Part shown: positions 8,443 to 16,258 of the stretch, piece by piece | Numbering within the stretch: the stretch's first letter is position 1 | Layout: the number at the start of each line of letters is the position of its first letter | Assembly: GCA_030729785.1 (NCBI GenBank) | Contig: JANQWS010000021.1 | Location: 1 to 35,982 of the forward strand | DNA: 35,982 nucleotides | Reading direction: 5' to 3' | DNA from: Algoriphagus sp. | GTDB lineage: Bacteria > Bacteroidota > Bacteroidia > Cytophagales > Cyclobacteriaceae | The notes under the pieces: generated by a model | Databases searched by the model: none | What the model saw: the letters and a program-made list of their open reading frames with translations, nothing else | What the model was told of the DNA's origin: nothing | Program-made: the position numbers and the translations under genes

Positions 8443-9119
8443 GGTGTTGGGTAATTTCTGCTACCAAAAATAGCTGATCCAATACGAACTAGGGTGCTCC
8501 CTTCTTCTTGTGCAATTTGATAATCCCCACTCATGCCCATGGATAGCTCTTTTAAGTCAACAAAATGAGGAAGGGATTTTTTCTTAACCTCATCAAAAAG
8601 CTGTTTTAAGCCCCGAAATTCAGCACGTATTTGGTTTTGATCCTCCGTGAAGGTAGCCATCCCCATCAATCCTTTTACTTGAACGTGTGTCAAGTTTGTA
8701 AATTCAATGCTGTTGAGCATCTCCTCCAATTCTGATGGATCAAACCCAAATTTACTTTCTTCGGTGGCGATGTGGATTTGTAGCAAAACAGGGATTGGAC
8801 GATTGATTTTTTTCCCTTGCTTATCTATCTCTAAAAGTAGTTTGAAAGAATCTACTCCATGGATCAAATGCACAAAGGGGGCAATGTATTTGATTTTATT
8901 GCTTTGTAAATGTCCAATCATGTGCCAACGGGTATCTGCTGGCATTTCTGGCTGTTTGGCCTGAATCTCTTGCACCTTATTTTCTCCAAAATCTCGTATA
9001 CCTGCCGCATAGGCAGTTTGTAGATCTGCCAAAGGCTTCGTCTTGCTAACTGCAATCAGTTGACAAGTTGGATTTGGAAATGATTTTTTGATCTGTTCGA
9101 GGTTGGCTTTGATGTCCAT
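8439..9119 (-). CDS. YggS/PLPBP family pyridoxal phosphate homeostasis protein
   Basis: A 226-residue single-domain fold-type III PLP protein that binds the cofactor and affects vitamin B6 and amino-acid balance without a known catalytic reaction. The PLP lysine is K26 in AVSKTKPL. The segments FGENKVQEI, WHMIGHLQSNK and ELSMGMSGDY are the standard YggS signatures, the last being the phosphate-binding end. It is the first gene of the yggS-DUF423-dacB group and diverges from lysE across a very short interval holding a matching promoter element. Confidence 0.95.
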   Translation of the reverse strand: MDIKANLEQIKKSFPNPTCQLIAVSKTKPLADLQTAYAAGIRDFGENKVQEIQAKQPEMPADTRWHMIGHLQSNKIKYIAPFVHLIHGVDSFKLLLEIDKQGKKINRPIPVLLQIHIATEESKFGFDPSELEEMLNSIEFTNLTHVQVKGLMGMATFTEDQNQIRAEFRGLKQLFDEVKKKSLPHFVDLKELSMGMSGDYQIAQEEGSTLVRIGSAIFGSRNYPTP

Positions 9120-9144
9120 GTATAAATTTTCATCGGAATGAATT

Positions 9145-9152
9145 CAAATATA
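9145..9152 (-). promoter_or_regulatory. -7 element of a Bacteroidota promoter for yggS
   Basis: The minus strand reads TATATTTG, an exact match to TAnnTTTG, ending about 25 nt before the yggS ATG. No convincing TTTG lies at the -33 distance. A plus-strand TACTTTTG sits at 9166-9173, but it would place the start site at the preferred lysE ATG, so its role is doubtful. Confidence 0.45.
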
Positions 9153-9176
9153 ACCGAAGAGGCGGTACTTTTGAAG

Positions 9177-9800
9177 ATGTTTGCTGCGATTTTAGAAGGA
9201 TTGGAGATGGGGCTTTTGCTTTCCATGATGATTGGTCCTGTGTTTTTTGCCTTGATGACCACCAGCATGGATCATGGGTTTAAGCAGTCAGCCATTCTTG
9301 CCTTTGGTGTTTTTCTCAGTGATTTGGTCTATGTGTTAGTGACTTACTTTGGAATCCAGGCTTTGACTTTTATTCCAAATGTGGAACAGTACCTCGGTTT
9401 TTTTGGAGGCTTGATTTTAATTGGTTTTGGAATCAGTTTTCTTCGAAAGAAAATAACAGCACCCCCTAGCCCTACTTCTCCATCCTTCGCGAGTCAAGGC
9501 AAAGCCTTAATGCAAGGTTTTGGTATCAATGGCATTAATCCCTTCGTCATGCTTTTTTGGTTATCCATTGCAAGTATGGTTTCTATCAAATCTACTTGGG
9601 AAATTTCAGATCGAGCGTTTTTTTATGCGGCGCTACTTTTTACTGTCCTTGGATTTGACTTGGCGAAGGCTTTTTTGGCAAGTAAGTTGGCCCATTTGAT
9701 GTCTCTAACTATTCGAATGGTGCTGCAAGTATTCGCTGGACTAATGGTTTGTTTTTTTGGTTTACGAATGCTTTGGAACACACTGCATTCTGTCATTTAA
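9177..9800 (+). CDS. LysE-family amino-acid/metabolite exporter
   Basis: An inner-membrane permease of the LysE/RhtB superfamily, six hydrophobic segments, expected to export amino acids or related solutes by proton exchange. GLLLSMMIGPVFFALMTTS near the N-terminus is the family signature; GFGINGINPFVMLFWL is the second conserved half. The open frame starts at 9138, but homologues typically begin with a segment like MFAAILEGLEMG, matching the ATG at 9177, which gives 207 residues. The next gene starts 37 nt downstream on the same strand, suggesting an operon. Substrate cannot be read from sequence. Confidence 0.88.
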   Translation: MFAAILEGLEMGLLLSMMIGPVFFALMTTSMDHGFKQSAILAFGVFLSDLVYVLVTYFGIQALTFIPNVEQYLGFFGGLILIGFGISFLRKKITAPPSPTSPSFASQGKALMQGFGINGINPFVMLFWLSIASMVSIKSTWEISDRAFFYAALLFTVLGFDLAKAFLASKLAHLMSLTIRMVLQVFAGLMVCFFGLRMLWNTLHSVI

Positions 9801-9837
9801 GTGCAATCTTTCAAGATTCTTTGTAGGTTTAGGCACA

Positions 9838-10401
9838 ATGTTAACTCGGTTTTCCATTCTTCTTCTCCTTTTATTGGGGACATTTTCTCTTCCAACATTG
9901 GCTCAGGATTCAGTTTCTTTGGAAGTATTTAATTCCACTCGTTTGGAGTACAATCGCCAGGGAATGTGGGTTCTGGGATCTTGGGCACTACTCAATTTGT
10001 TGATTGGGACTATTAGAGGTTTTCAGACTCGAGGTCAAGTGCAAGCTTTTCACCAGATGAATGCCTATTGGAATTTGGTGAATTTGGGGATTGCAGGCTA
10101 TGGATTGTGGCAAGCAAGACAGGGTTCGCTAGCGCTGAATTTTTGGGAGGTATTAAATGCTCAGCAACAAATCGAAAAGGTACTACTTTTCAATGCAGCT
10201 TTAGACGTAGCCTACCTGTCTTTTGGTTTTTTCTTAATTGAGAAAGGCCGTCGTTTGGAGAAGGATAGCTGGATTGGTTTTGGAAAATCAATTCTTCTTC
10301 AAGGTGCTTTTTTACTTCTTTTTGACGGGATTTTAGTGATGTTCCAACAGGAATTAGGAATTGAATTGTTGGAATGGGCCAAATCAATTCGACCTGAGTA
10401 G
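9838..10401 (+). CDS. conserved membrane protein of unknown function
   Basis: A 187-residue protein from the ATG at 9838. A signal peptide (MLTRFSILLLLLLGTF, cleaved near TLAQ) precedes about four hydrophobic helices: GMWVLGSWALLNLLIG, YWNLVNLGIAGYGLW, VLLFNAALDVAYLSFGFFL and SILLQGAFLLLFDGILVMF. The pattern of small residues and the phrases NRQGMWVLGSWA and FNAALDVAYL remind me of a family seen in other Bacteroidota, but I cannot name it with certainty. The frame is open back to 9757 within lysE, but this longer form would hide the signal peptide. No function is proposed. Confidence 0.7.
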   Translation: MLTRFSILLLLLLGTFSLPTLAQDSVSLEVFNSTRLEYNRQGMWVLGSWALLNLLIGTIRGFQTRGQVQAFHQMNAYWNLVNLGIAGYGLWQARQGSLALNFWEVLNAQQQIEKVLLFNAALDVAYLSFGFFLIEKGRRLEKDSWIGFGKSILLQGAFLLLFDGILVMFQQELGIELLEWAKSIRPE

Positions 10402-10787
10402 GGGAATAGGATACTTTTTTAAATCTCCCTTTACGATTCAGGCATATCTCTAGTTGATGGTTTATAGATGACCCAGTCTTGAACCTTTATCGGAATATAA
10501 TTCCATGAAAGATCGATTAGAAGAGCGGTAGTTCGTTAGCTGTTTATGATTCCCCATGGTGCTTAATTCTTTCCGAACAAGCTTGGTACAATTGGGTATA
10601 ATCCATATTTTTTCTGACTATCCGCTTTGTCACCAGTTTTCAAAGAAAAATAAGGTTTGAAGTTCATTTTAATGAGCTGTGGTCTGTCGGTGATTATCCG
10701 CTGGAATTCAAAAAAAAATTAGCTACTGGTAAGATTGCAAATAATCAGATTAGGTAAAAAAGGAATTTATTCTGATTAAATTCGGAC
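10402..10787. other. intergenic stretch with repeat copy A; no gene seen
   Basis: No convincing reading frame is present. The first 210 bases show nothing I recognise. The second half holds repeat copy A (10614-10748). A weak -7-like TAAATTCG lies only a few bases before the yjdM start, too close to be trusted. Confidence 0.6.
10614..10748 (+). repeat. dispersed intergenic repeat, copy A (MITE/REP-like)
   Basis: 135 bp bounded by imperfect 12-bp inverted ends: CTGACTATCCGC at the left and GCAAATAATCAG at the right (9 of 12 match when inverted). An internal GTGATTATCCGC at 10690-10701 repeats the left-end motif. The core around 10651-10680, with GGTTTGAAGTTCATTTTAAT, is shared almost unchanged with copies B and C. 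No coding potential. Confidence 0.75.
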
Positions 10788-11129
10788 ATGGAAAATTTAG
10801 CACCTTGTCCTTCTTGCGGCTCCCAGTACACCTACCCCTTAGATGCATTGATGGTATGTCCTGACTGTGGATTGGAATGGAATCCTAGTGATGAAGTGGA
10901 GGCTACAGTTGAGGAATTGCAAATAAAGGATGCCAATGGCGCTCTTTTAGCAAATGGAGATTCGGTGGTGGTGGTTAAAGATCTTCCTGTAAAAGGGGCC
11001 CCTAAATCCATAAAGGCCGGCACAAAAGTAAAAAACATTCGCCTTGTGGAAGGAGATCACAACATTGATTGTAAAATCGAGGGTTTTGGCTCTATGGCAC
11101 TTAAATCAGAATTTGTTCGTAAGGCGTAA
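10788..11129 (+). CDS. YjdM/PhnA-family zinc-ribbon protein
   Basis: A 113-residue cytoplasmic protein with an N-terminal zinc ribbon, CPSC at 7-10 and CPDC at 24-27, followed by a small beta domain ([21 protein letters not shown], then the [20 protein letters not shown] end). This is the YjdM family, often called PhnA although the E. coli member is not required for phosphonate breakdown and its role is unknown. It is complete and is followed by an intrinsic terminator. Repeat copy A ends 39 nt upstream of its ATG. Confidence 0.92.
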   Translation: MENLAPCPSCGSQYTYPLDALMVCPDCGLEWNPSDEVEATVEELQIKDANGALLANGDSVVVVKDLPVKGAPKSIKAGTKVKNIRLVEGDHNIDCKIEGFGSMALKSEFVRKA

Positions 11130-11171
11130 CTTATTAACCTTTCCACTAGTTTTCAAACTAATACTCTGGAC

Positions 11172-11207
11172 AAAAAAATCCCATCGATTAACGCGATGGG
11201 ATTTTTT
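11172..11207. terminator. bidirectional intrinsic terminator between yjdM and ald
   Basis: Perfect 9-bp stem ATCCCATCG / CGATGGGAT with a 7-base loop, preceded by an A run and followed by a T run, so it can work for both converging genes. Confidence 0.85.
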
Positions 11208-11226
11208 AAAGTTTGGCTAGTTTGAT

Positions 11227-12342
11227 TTAAGAAAGGTATTTTTCAACTGGTATGTAAGGCATAGAAAATGCTTCTGCTACTGCCTTATACACGATATCAC
11301 CTTGAATCACATTCAAGCCAGGGATTAAATCTGTATTTTCTTGTGCAGCCTTTTTCCAGCCTTTATCCGCCAATTGTATGGCATAGGGAAGGGTGGCATT
11401 GGTCAATGCTAGGGTAGAGGTGTAGGGTACTGCACCTGGCATATTGGCAACGCAGTAGTGTACCACATCATCGATGATGTAAGTAGGGTTTTCGTGTGTG
11501 GTAGGGGAACAGGTTTCGATACATCCACCTTGATCTACGGCTACATCTACTAGTACGGTTCCTTTTTTCATGTCTCTCAACATGTCTTTGGTAATCAAAT
11601 GAGGTGCTTTGGCGCCAGGGATTAAAACTGCACCTACAATAAGGTCTGCTTGTTTGATTTGTTCGCGAATGTTGTACTCATTAGACATCATGGTTTTTAC
11701 ATTGGCAGGCATGACATCAGCTAAATAGCGCATTCTTGGTAGAGATACATCCATGATGATCACATCGGCACCTAGACCAGCAGCCATCCAGGCAGCTTGA
11801 GTTCCTACAATCCCTCCGCCTAAAATAAGCACCTTGGCAGGAAGTACTCCCGGGACTCCACCCAAGAGAATTCCTCTTCCTCCCAATGGTTTTTCAAGGT
11901 AGTTGGCTCCTTTTTGGATGGCCATTCTACCAGCTACTTCAGACATAGGAACAAGTAGGGGAAGGCTTCTGTCTGGCTTCTCTACTGTTTCATAGGCCAA
12001 ACAAATTGCTTTGCTTGCCACCATGGCTTTTGTAAGTGGTTCGTAGGAGGCAAAGTGAAAGTAAGTGAAGAGCAGTTGATTCGGCTTTATCAAGCTATAT
12101 TCTGATTCAATAGGTTCCTTCACCTTCATGATCATTTCTGCAATTTGATAGATAGCTTCAATGCTTGGCAATAGAGACGCACCAGCCTCTATGTAAGACT
12201 CGTCAGAAAAACCACTTCCAATTCCCGCAGTCTGTTGTACATAGACTTGATGACCTCTTTTTATTAATTCTTTTGCACCTGCAGGAGTGAGGGCTACGCG
12301 ATTTTCATTGTTTTTGATTTCTTTAGGAACACCTATAATCAT
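11227..12342 (-). CDS. ald: alanine dehydrogenase
   Basis: NAD-dependent oxidative deamination of L-alanine to pyruvate and ammonium, or the reverse. It has 371 residues, the usual length. The N-terminal signature IGVPKEIKNNENRVALTP, the catalytic lysine in KVKEP (about 74-76), histidine 96 in YFHFASYEP, the Rossmann loop LGGGIVGTQAAWMA and the aspartate in VDVAVDQGGC are all in place. It is transcribed singly: a terminator follows, and a good promoter precedes it in the divergent interval shared with the E1 fusion gene. Confidence 0.97.
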   Translation of the reverse strand: MIIGVPKEIKNNENRVALTPAGAKELIKRGHQVYVQQTAGIGSGFSDESYIEAGASLLPSIEAIYQIAEMIMKVKEPIESEYSLIKPNQLLFTYFHFASYEPLTKAMVASKAICLAYETVEKPDRSLPLLVPMSEVAGRMAIQKGANYLEKPLGGRGILLGGVPGVLPAKVLILGGGIVGTQAAWMAAGLGADVIIMDVSLPRMRYLADVMPANVKTMMSNEYNIREQIKQADLIVGAVLIPGAKAPHLITKDMLRDMKKGTVLVDVAVDQGGCIETCSPTTHENPTYIIDDVVHYCVANMPGAVPYTSTLALTNATLPYAIQLADKGWKKAAQENTDLIPGLNVIQGDIVYKAVAEAFSMPYIPVEKYLS

Positions 12343-12374
12343 GGCAAAGTCGATTTGGATTTATTGTATGGCTG

Positions 12375-12382
12375 CAAAGATA
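12375..12382 (-). promoter_or_regulatory. -7 promoter element for ald
   Basis: Minus strand TATCTTTG, an exact TAnnTTTG, about 33 nt before the ATG. The -33 region at the expected spacing is poor (no TTTG), so the assignment rests on the -7 box. Confidence 0.5.
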
Positions 12383-12668
12383 CTATGCAAAATAGGTTCG
12401 AGAAGTAATTATTGAACTACTATTTAAAGCTGATTTTGTTTTTTGAAATAAATCAAAAGTTTCTTCCAAATTCGTCCTCATTTGTTTACTTAATTTCAAA
12501 AAAGTAAGTTTTTGGATAAAAAAATTTTGATAAAAAAAAGTGTCTGGTTTTAGGGGAATTCGATTTAGTACAAAGTTGTTTTATGCAAAAAATCAAAATA
12601 TTATATTAATTTTAATGTAAAAAATTACTTTTTACCAAATTTTAAATGGGTAATAACTTCAGTTAAAA

Positions 12669-12699
12669 TTTGTAACTACGCAGGTAATGTCTATTTTTG
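12669..12699 (+). promoter_or_regulatory. Bacteroidota-type promoter of the E1 fusion gene
   Basis: TTTG at 12669-12672, 19 bp, then TATTTTTG at 12692-12699, fitting TTTG-N19-TAnnTTTG exactly. The start site would fall near 12705, leaving a leader of about 40 nt before the ATG at 12746. Confidence 0.7.
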
Positions 12700-12715
12700 A
12701 TTCGTAAAAATAGAC
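12689..12715. promoter_or_regulatory. perfect inverted repeat overlapping the E1 promoter (candidate operator)
   Basis: GTCTATTTTT (12689-12698), seven bases, then AAAAATAGAC (12706-12715). The left arm covers the -7 element and the centre lies at the predicted start site. A protein bound here would block transcription. Because transcription starts inside it, it is unlikely to act as an RNA hairpin. Confidence 0.55.
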
Positions 12716-12745
12716 CCAAAATGTAACGAGTAGCGTATTTGGCTT

Positions 12746-15157
12746 ATGGCGGAAAAATCTAGAGAAAAGGTGAGGCAGGCAATAACCATTCAAAAACAAG
12801 AGGTGCTAGCTGATTTTAGGTGGGCATTGACAAGCAGGCATGCTTCCTTGATGGGTAGGAAAGAAGTCTTCATGGGTAAAGCGAAATTTGGAATCTTTGG
12901 TGATGGCAAAGAACTTGCCCAGGTGGCTATGGCACGCGCTTTTCGAAAGGGAGATTTCAGAGCAGGCTATTACCGCGACCAAACATTCATGATGGCCTTG
13001 GGTGAACTTACTGTTCAGCAGTATTTTGCACAATTATACGCACATACAAATGTGCAAGCTGAACCGGCTAGTGCAGGACGTCTGATGAACGGCCATTTTG
13101 CTACTCGATCTCTCAACGAGGATGGAACTTGGAAGTCCTTAACCGCACAATACAATTCAGCTGCTGATATTTCACCAACAGCGGCCCAAATGCCAAAACT
13201 TTTAGGTTTGGCATTTGCTTCCAAACTTTATCGAAACAACAAAGGGTTAAAAGGACTCACTGACTTTTCAGTAAATGGGGATGAGGTTGCTTGGGGAACC
13301 ATAGGAAATGCATCCACCTCTGAAGGAATGTTCTTTGAAACCCTCAACGCAGCGGGAGTGCTTCAAGTACCCATGGTAGTGTCCGTTTGGGACGATGGAT
13401 ATGGGATTTCGGTGCCCACCGAATTTCATACTACCAAAGGAAGTATTTCAGAGGCATTGCTCGGTTTTCAACGGACGGATACCGTAAATGGGTTTGAAAT
13501 CCTTCGTGTCAAAGGCTGGGACTACGATGCATTGGTTCATGCTTTTGAAACGGCTGGTCGATTGGCGCGTGAGGAGCATGTACCTGTATTACTCCATGTG
13601 GAGGAAATGACTCAACCACAAGGACATTCCACCTCCGGCTCTCACGAGCGATACAAATCCAAGGAAAGATTGCAGTGGGAAAAGGATTGGGATTGCATTG
13701 CGAAATTTCGGGAACATCTAATTTCCTCTGGAATTGCAACTGCTGACCATTTAGACGAAATTGAAGCAGATGTGAAGGTGCAAGTTAAAAAGCAAAAGGA
13801 TGCTGCTTGGACTGAATTTAATGAAGAAATTAAAGTAGAATTGGAACAAGCTCTGTCCCTTATTCGAAAAACTGCCGAGAATTCCACTCGTAAGATCTCC
13901 TTGCTTCAATTGGCTGATGACCTACAAAAAACGATCAATCCTATTCGAAAAGATGTAGTAAGTGCGGTTCGAAAGTGTTTGTTTTTAATTCGGGCAGAAG
14001 GAGGTTCTATAAAAAATGAGTTAAAGGACTGGTATGCACAAATCCAAGAAATAAATCAAAGCCGCTACAATAGCCATTTGTACAGTCAAAGCGAATTCGC
14101 AGTACAGCAGTGCAAACAAATCCCTGCAGAGATTAACGATAATTCACCGTTAGTGGATGGGCGAGAAATTCTACAAGCTTTTTTTGATTATACTTTAGAA
14201 CACAATCCGCAATTTTTTACACTGGGTCAAGATGTTGGAAAAATTGGGGATGTCAATCAAGCATTTGCTGGTTTACAGGCAAAATATGGTGAATGGCGTG
14301 TGATGGATACTAGTATCAGAGAATGTACTATTCTCGGTCAAGGAATTGGTGCAGCACTGCGTGGACTTCGACCCATGGCAGAAATCCAGTACTTAGATTA
14401 CCTATTGTATGGAATTCAATTGCTCTCTGATGATCTTGCTACCCTAACCTACCGTACCAAAGGAGGGCAAAAAGCACCTTTAATTGTGCGTACTAGGGGA
14501 CATCGTTTGGAAGGTGTTTGGCATTCTGGATCTCCTATGGGAATGATTCTGGCTAGTCTACGGGGGATGATTATCTGTGTGCCTCGAAATATGACGCAAG
14601 CTGCAGGAATGTATGCCACCTTGCTACAATCCGATGAGCCAGCCTTAGTCATTGAATGTCTTAATGGATACAGATTAAAAGAGCAATTACCGCAAAATAT
14701 TGGTCGCTTTACTGTACCTATGGGAATTCCAGAAATACTTTGCACTGGAACAGACTTGACAGTGGTTACCTATGGTAGCATGTGCCGAATTGTATTGGAG
14801 GCGGCCACAGAACTAGCAGAAATTGGTATATATTTAGAGGTAATCGACGTTCAGACGCTACTTCCTTTCGACACGAATGGTGTAATTGGGCAATCAATAC
14901 AAAAAACCAATCGTGTGCTCTTTGCAGATGAGGATGTTCCTGGAGGAGGGGCAGCATACATGATGCAACAAGTTTTGGATCACCAAGGCGCCTACCAGTT
15001 TTTGGATGCAGCTCCTCAGACCTTATCTGCTCAAGCGCATCGACCTGCTTATTCCACAGATGGTGATTATTTCTCAAAGCCTAGTGTGGAAGATGTGATA
15101 GAAAAAGCCTACTTAATTATGCATGAATCTAACCCGAAAAAGTATCCTTCGCTGTAA
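12746..15157 (+). CDS. 2-oxo-acid (branched-chain type) dehydrogenase E1, fused alpha and beta subunits
   Basis: Thiamine diphosphate-dependent decarboxylase component of a 2-oxo-acid dehydrogenase complex, most likely for branched-chain oxo acids, which would feed branched fatty-acid or amino-acid metabolism. Residues about 1-350 are an E1 alpha domain, about 470-803 an E1 beta domain (GQDVGKIGDVNQAF, RECTILGQGIGAAL, FADEDVPGGG). In the alpha part the usual GDG-to-NN cofactor motif is changed: it reads GNASTSEGMFFETLNAAG and ends in WDDGYGISVP. This variant is, as far as I recall, typical of fused Bacteroidota enzymes. No E2 or E3 gene is in the window. It has its own promoter and terminator. 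Confidence 0.88.
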   Translation: MAEKSREKVRQAITIQKQEVLADFRWALTSRHASLMGRKEVFMGKAKFGIFGDGKELAQVAMARAFRKGDFRAGYYRDQTFMMALGELTVQQYFAQLYAHTNVQAEPASAGRLMNGHFATRSLNEDGTWKSLTAQYNSAADISPTAAQMPKLLGLAFASKLYRNNKGLKGLTDFSVNGDEVAWGTIGNASTSEGMFFETLNAAGVLQVPMVVSVWDDGYGISVPTEFHTTKGSISEALLGFQRTDTVNGFEILRVKGWDYDALVHAFETAGRLAREEHVPVLLHVEEMTQPQGHSTSGSHERYKSKERLQWEKDWDCIAKFREHLISSGIATADHLDEIEADVKVQVKKQKDAAWTEFNEEIKVELEQALSLIRKTAENSTRKISLLQLADDLQKTINPIRKDVVSAVRKCLFLIRAEGGSIKNELKDWYAQIQEINQSRYNSHLYSQSEFAVQQCKQIPAEINDNSPLVDGREILQAFFDYTLEHNPQFFTLGQDVGKIGDVNQAFAGLQAKYGEWRVMDTSIRECTILGQGIGAALRGLRPMAEIQYLDYLLYGIQLLSDDLATLTYRTKGGQKAPLIVRTRGHRLEGVWHSGSPMGMILASLRGMIICVPRNMTQAAGMYATLLQSDEPALVIECLNGYRLKEQLPQNIGRFTVPMGIPEILCTGTDLTVVTYGSMCRIVLEAATELAEIGIYLEVIDVQTLLPFDTNGVIGQSIQKTNRVLFADEDVPGGGAAYMMQQVLDHQGAYQFLDAAPQTLSAQAHRPAYSTDGDYFSKPSVEDVIEKAYLIMHESNPKKYPSL

Positions 15158-15188
15158 AAATAGCTTACTCGGATTAGGATTAAATTTC

Positions 15189-15226
15189 AGTGGGCAGTCA
15201 AATTAATCTGCTACTAGATTTTTTTT
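15189..15226 (+). terminator. probable terminator of the E1 fusion gene
   Basis: AGTGGGCAG can pair with CTGCTACT over 8 pairs with one bulged G and one wobble; an eight-T run follows at 15219-15226. It lies 32 nt after the stop codon. Confidence 0.55.
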
Positions 15227-15261
15227 ACACATAGATCAAAAAGGAAAAATAAGGCTGGTAA

Positions 15262-15334
15262 ACCCTCGGAGAAACAAAAAATCAGCGCGCTTTTTCTCCT
15301 CAATCAGGGTAAACTAAGAAGTTCACGTCTTAGT
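15262..15334. other. two consecutive inverted repeats in the convergent interval
   Basis: First, ACCCT and GGAGAAA (15262-15274) pair with TTTCTCC and AGGGT (15293-15310). Second, ACTAAGA (15313-15319) pairs with TCTTAGT (15328-15334) around an 8-base loop. Neither has a clean T tract, and no reading frame covers the 15158-15516 interval. Their role is unknown; repeat copy B follows directly. Confidence 0.45.
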
Positions 15335-15350
15335 AGGACTTATTTCTTTT

Positions 15351-15505
15351 CTGATTATCCGCTTTGTCAGTAGTACCCAAAGAAAAACAAGGTTTGAAGT
15401 TCATTTTATTGAGCTGTGGGCCGCCTGCAGACCGGGGTCTGTCGACGATTATCCGCAGGAATTCAAAACAATTTTTTAGGTACTGGTAGGATTGCGGATA
15501 ATTAG
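15351..15505 (+). repeat. dispersed intergenic repeat, copy B (best-preserved ends)
   Basis: 155 bp with 12-bp inverted ends matching at 11 of 12: CTGATTATCCGC at the left, GCGGATAATTAG at the right. The motif recurs inside as ACGATTATCCGC at 15445-15456. Relative to copy A it carries about 20 extra bases that create the palindrome CAGACC-GG-GGTCTG. Its right end lies 11 bp from the stop codon of the neighbouring lipoprotein gene. Confidence 0.78.
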
Positions 15506-15516
15506 AATGATTTATT

Positions 15517-16191
15517 CTATTTTCTAGTGATTTGTCGCAGTGTTACTGAAGGGCTTGAGACCTCGTTGGATCGATTGAGAGCTCGATCTTGTATTTGTAC
15601 ATCGATGCGCAAAGTGTCTGTTCTAAAGATAGATTCCCAACCAGAGGAGAGCATTCGGTAGGTGATTTTTCCTTCAACGGCTTGCCCAATTTCTGTCGTT
15701 AATATTCGAGGAAATCTGCCGTTAAATGTGGTAAAAAAGGGTGGGTCCTGCCATCTAAATTCGCTGAACTGCCCATTTCTCTTGATGAAAAAGCGAATGA
15801 AAATGTTGTATTGGTTTTCGTTTTTTTCTACCCAAACGGTGTCTTTTACAATGGTATTATTGACGATAGGGTCAATTACCCAGTCTATTGGATTGTAATT
15901 TGGAGCATTACTGGGTCTCCTTCCATAGGTGATGAGATTATTTGCTGCATCCCGCTTGTAGTTGAGTGGATTGAATGGCGGATTGATATCGGTGGCTGCT
16001 AATCCTAAATCTCCTTCGGCATCTTTAAAATTTAGGGTAAGTAGTAGGGAGTCCTGACCGGATGTTCCAATGTACTCCAAACTAGAAAATTCTATTTCTG
16101 GAGTGCTTGGAAAATTTTCGGGAGGGCTAATGCAGGAGTACCCTAACAAAGCAAAACCAAACAATAAGTGAGAATAGTTTTTCAAACGCAT
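15517..16191 (-). CDS. hypothetical lipoprotein
   Basis: A predicted lipoprotein of 224 residues from the ATG at 16191; the frame reaches 16206. The N-terminus MRLKNYSHLLFGFALLGYSC is a lipoprotein signal with the modified cysteine at about residue 20. The mature part contains SLLLTLNFKDAEGDLGL, a phrase resembling extracellular Ig/cadherin-like calcium-binding segments in Bacteroidota surface proteins, and a beta-rich remainder that ends DRALNRSNEVSSPSVTLRQI. I cannot assign a function. It is divergent from the LuxE-like gene and convergent with the E1 fusion. Confidence 0.8.
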   Translation of the reverse strand: MRLKNYSHLLFGFALLGYSCISPPENFPSTPEIEFSSLEYIGTSGQDSLLLTLNFKDAEGDLGLAATDINPPFNPLNYKRDAANNLITYGRRPSNAPNYNPIDWVIDPIVNNTIVKDTVWVEKNENQYNIFIRFFIKRNGQFSEFRWQDPPFFTTFNGRFPRILTTEIGQAVEGKITYRMLSSGWESIFRTDTLRIDVQIQDRALNRSNEVSSPSVTLRQITRK

Positions 16192-16258
16192 GAGATGAAG
16201 GTACATTTACATTCCAAAACAAAATTGATCTGTTAAGGAGGAGCCAAGATATAAAACG

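Larger units (their letters stand above)
12383..12745. other. AT-rich divergent intergenic region between ald and the E1 fusion
   Basis: Very AT-rich, with runs of A and T and no reading frame. It includes a 7-bp inverted repeat GTAAAAA / TTTTTAC at 12617-12635 and, near the E1 gene, a full promoter with a perfect palindrome (listed separately). Confidence 0.6.

Noticed and set aside
9166..9173. TACTTTTG as the lysE promoter
   Set aside because: It matches TAnnTTTG exactly, but the start site would fall on the preferred ATG at 9177, so it would need a leaderless mRNA or a later start codon.
10402..10610. Remnant of a decayed gene
   Set aside because: Short frames exist on both strands but none gave a recognisable protein segment.
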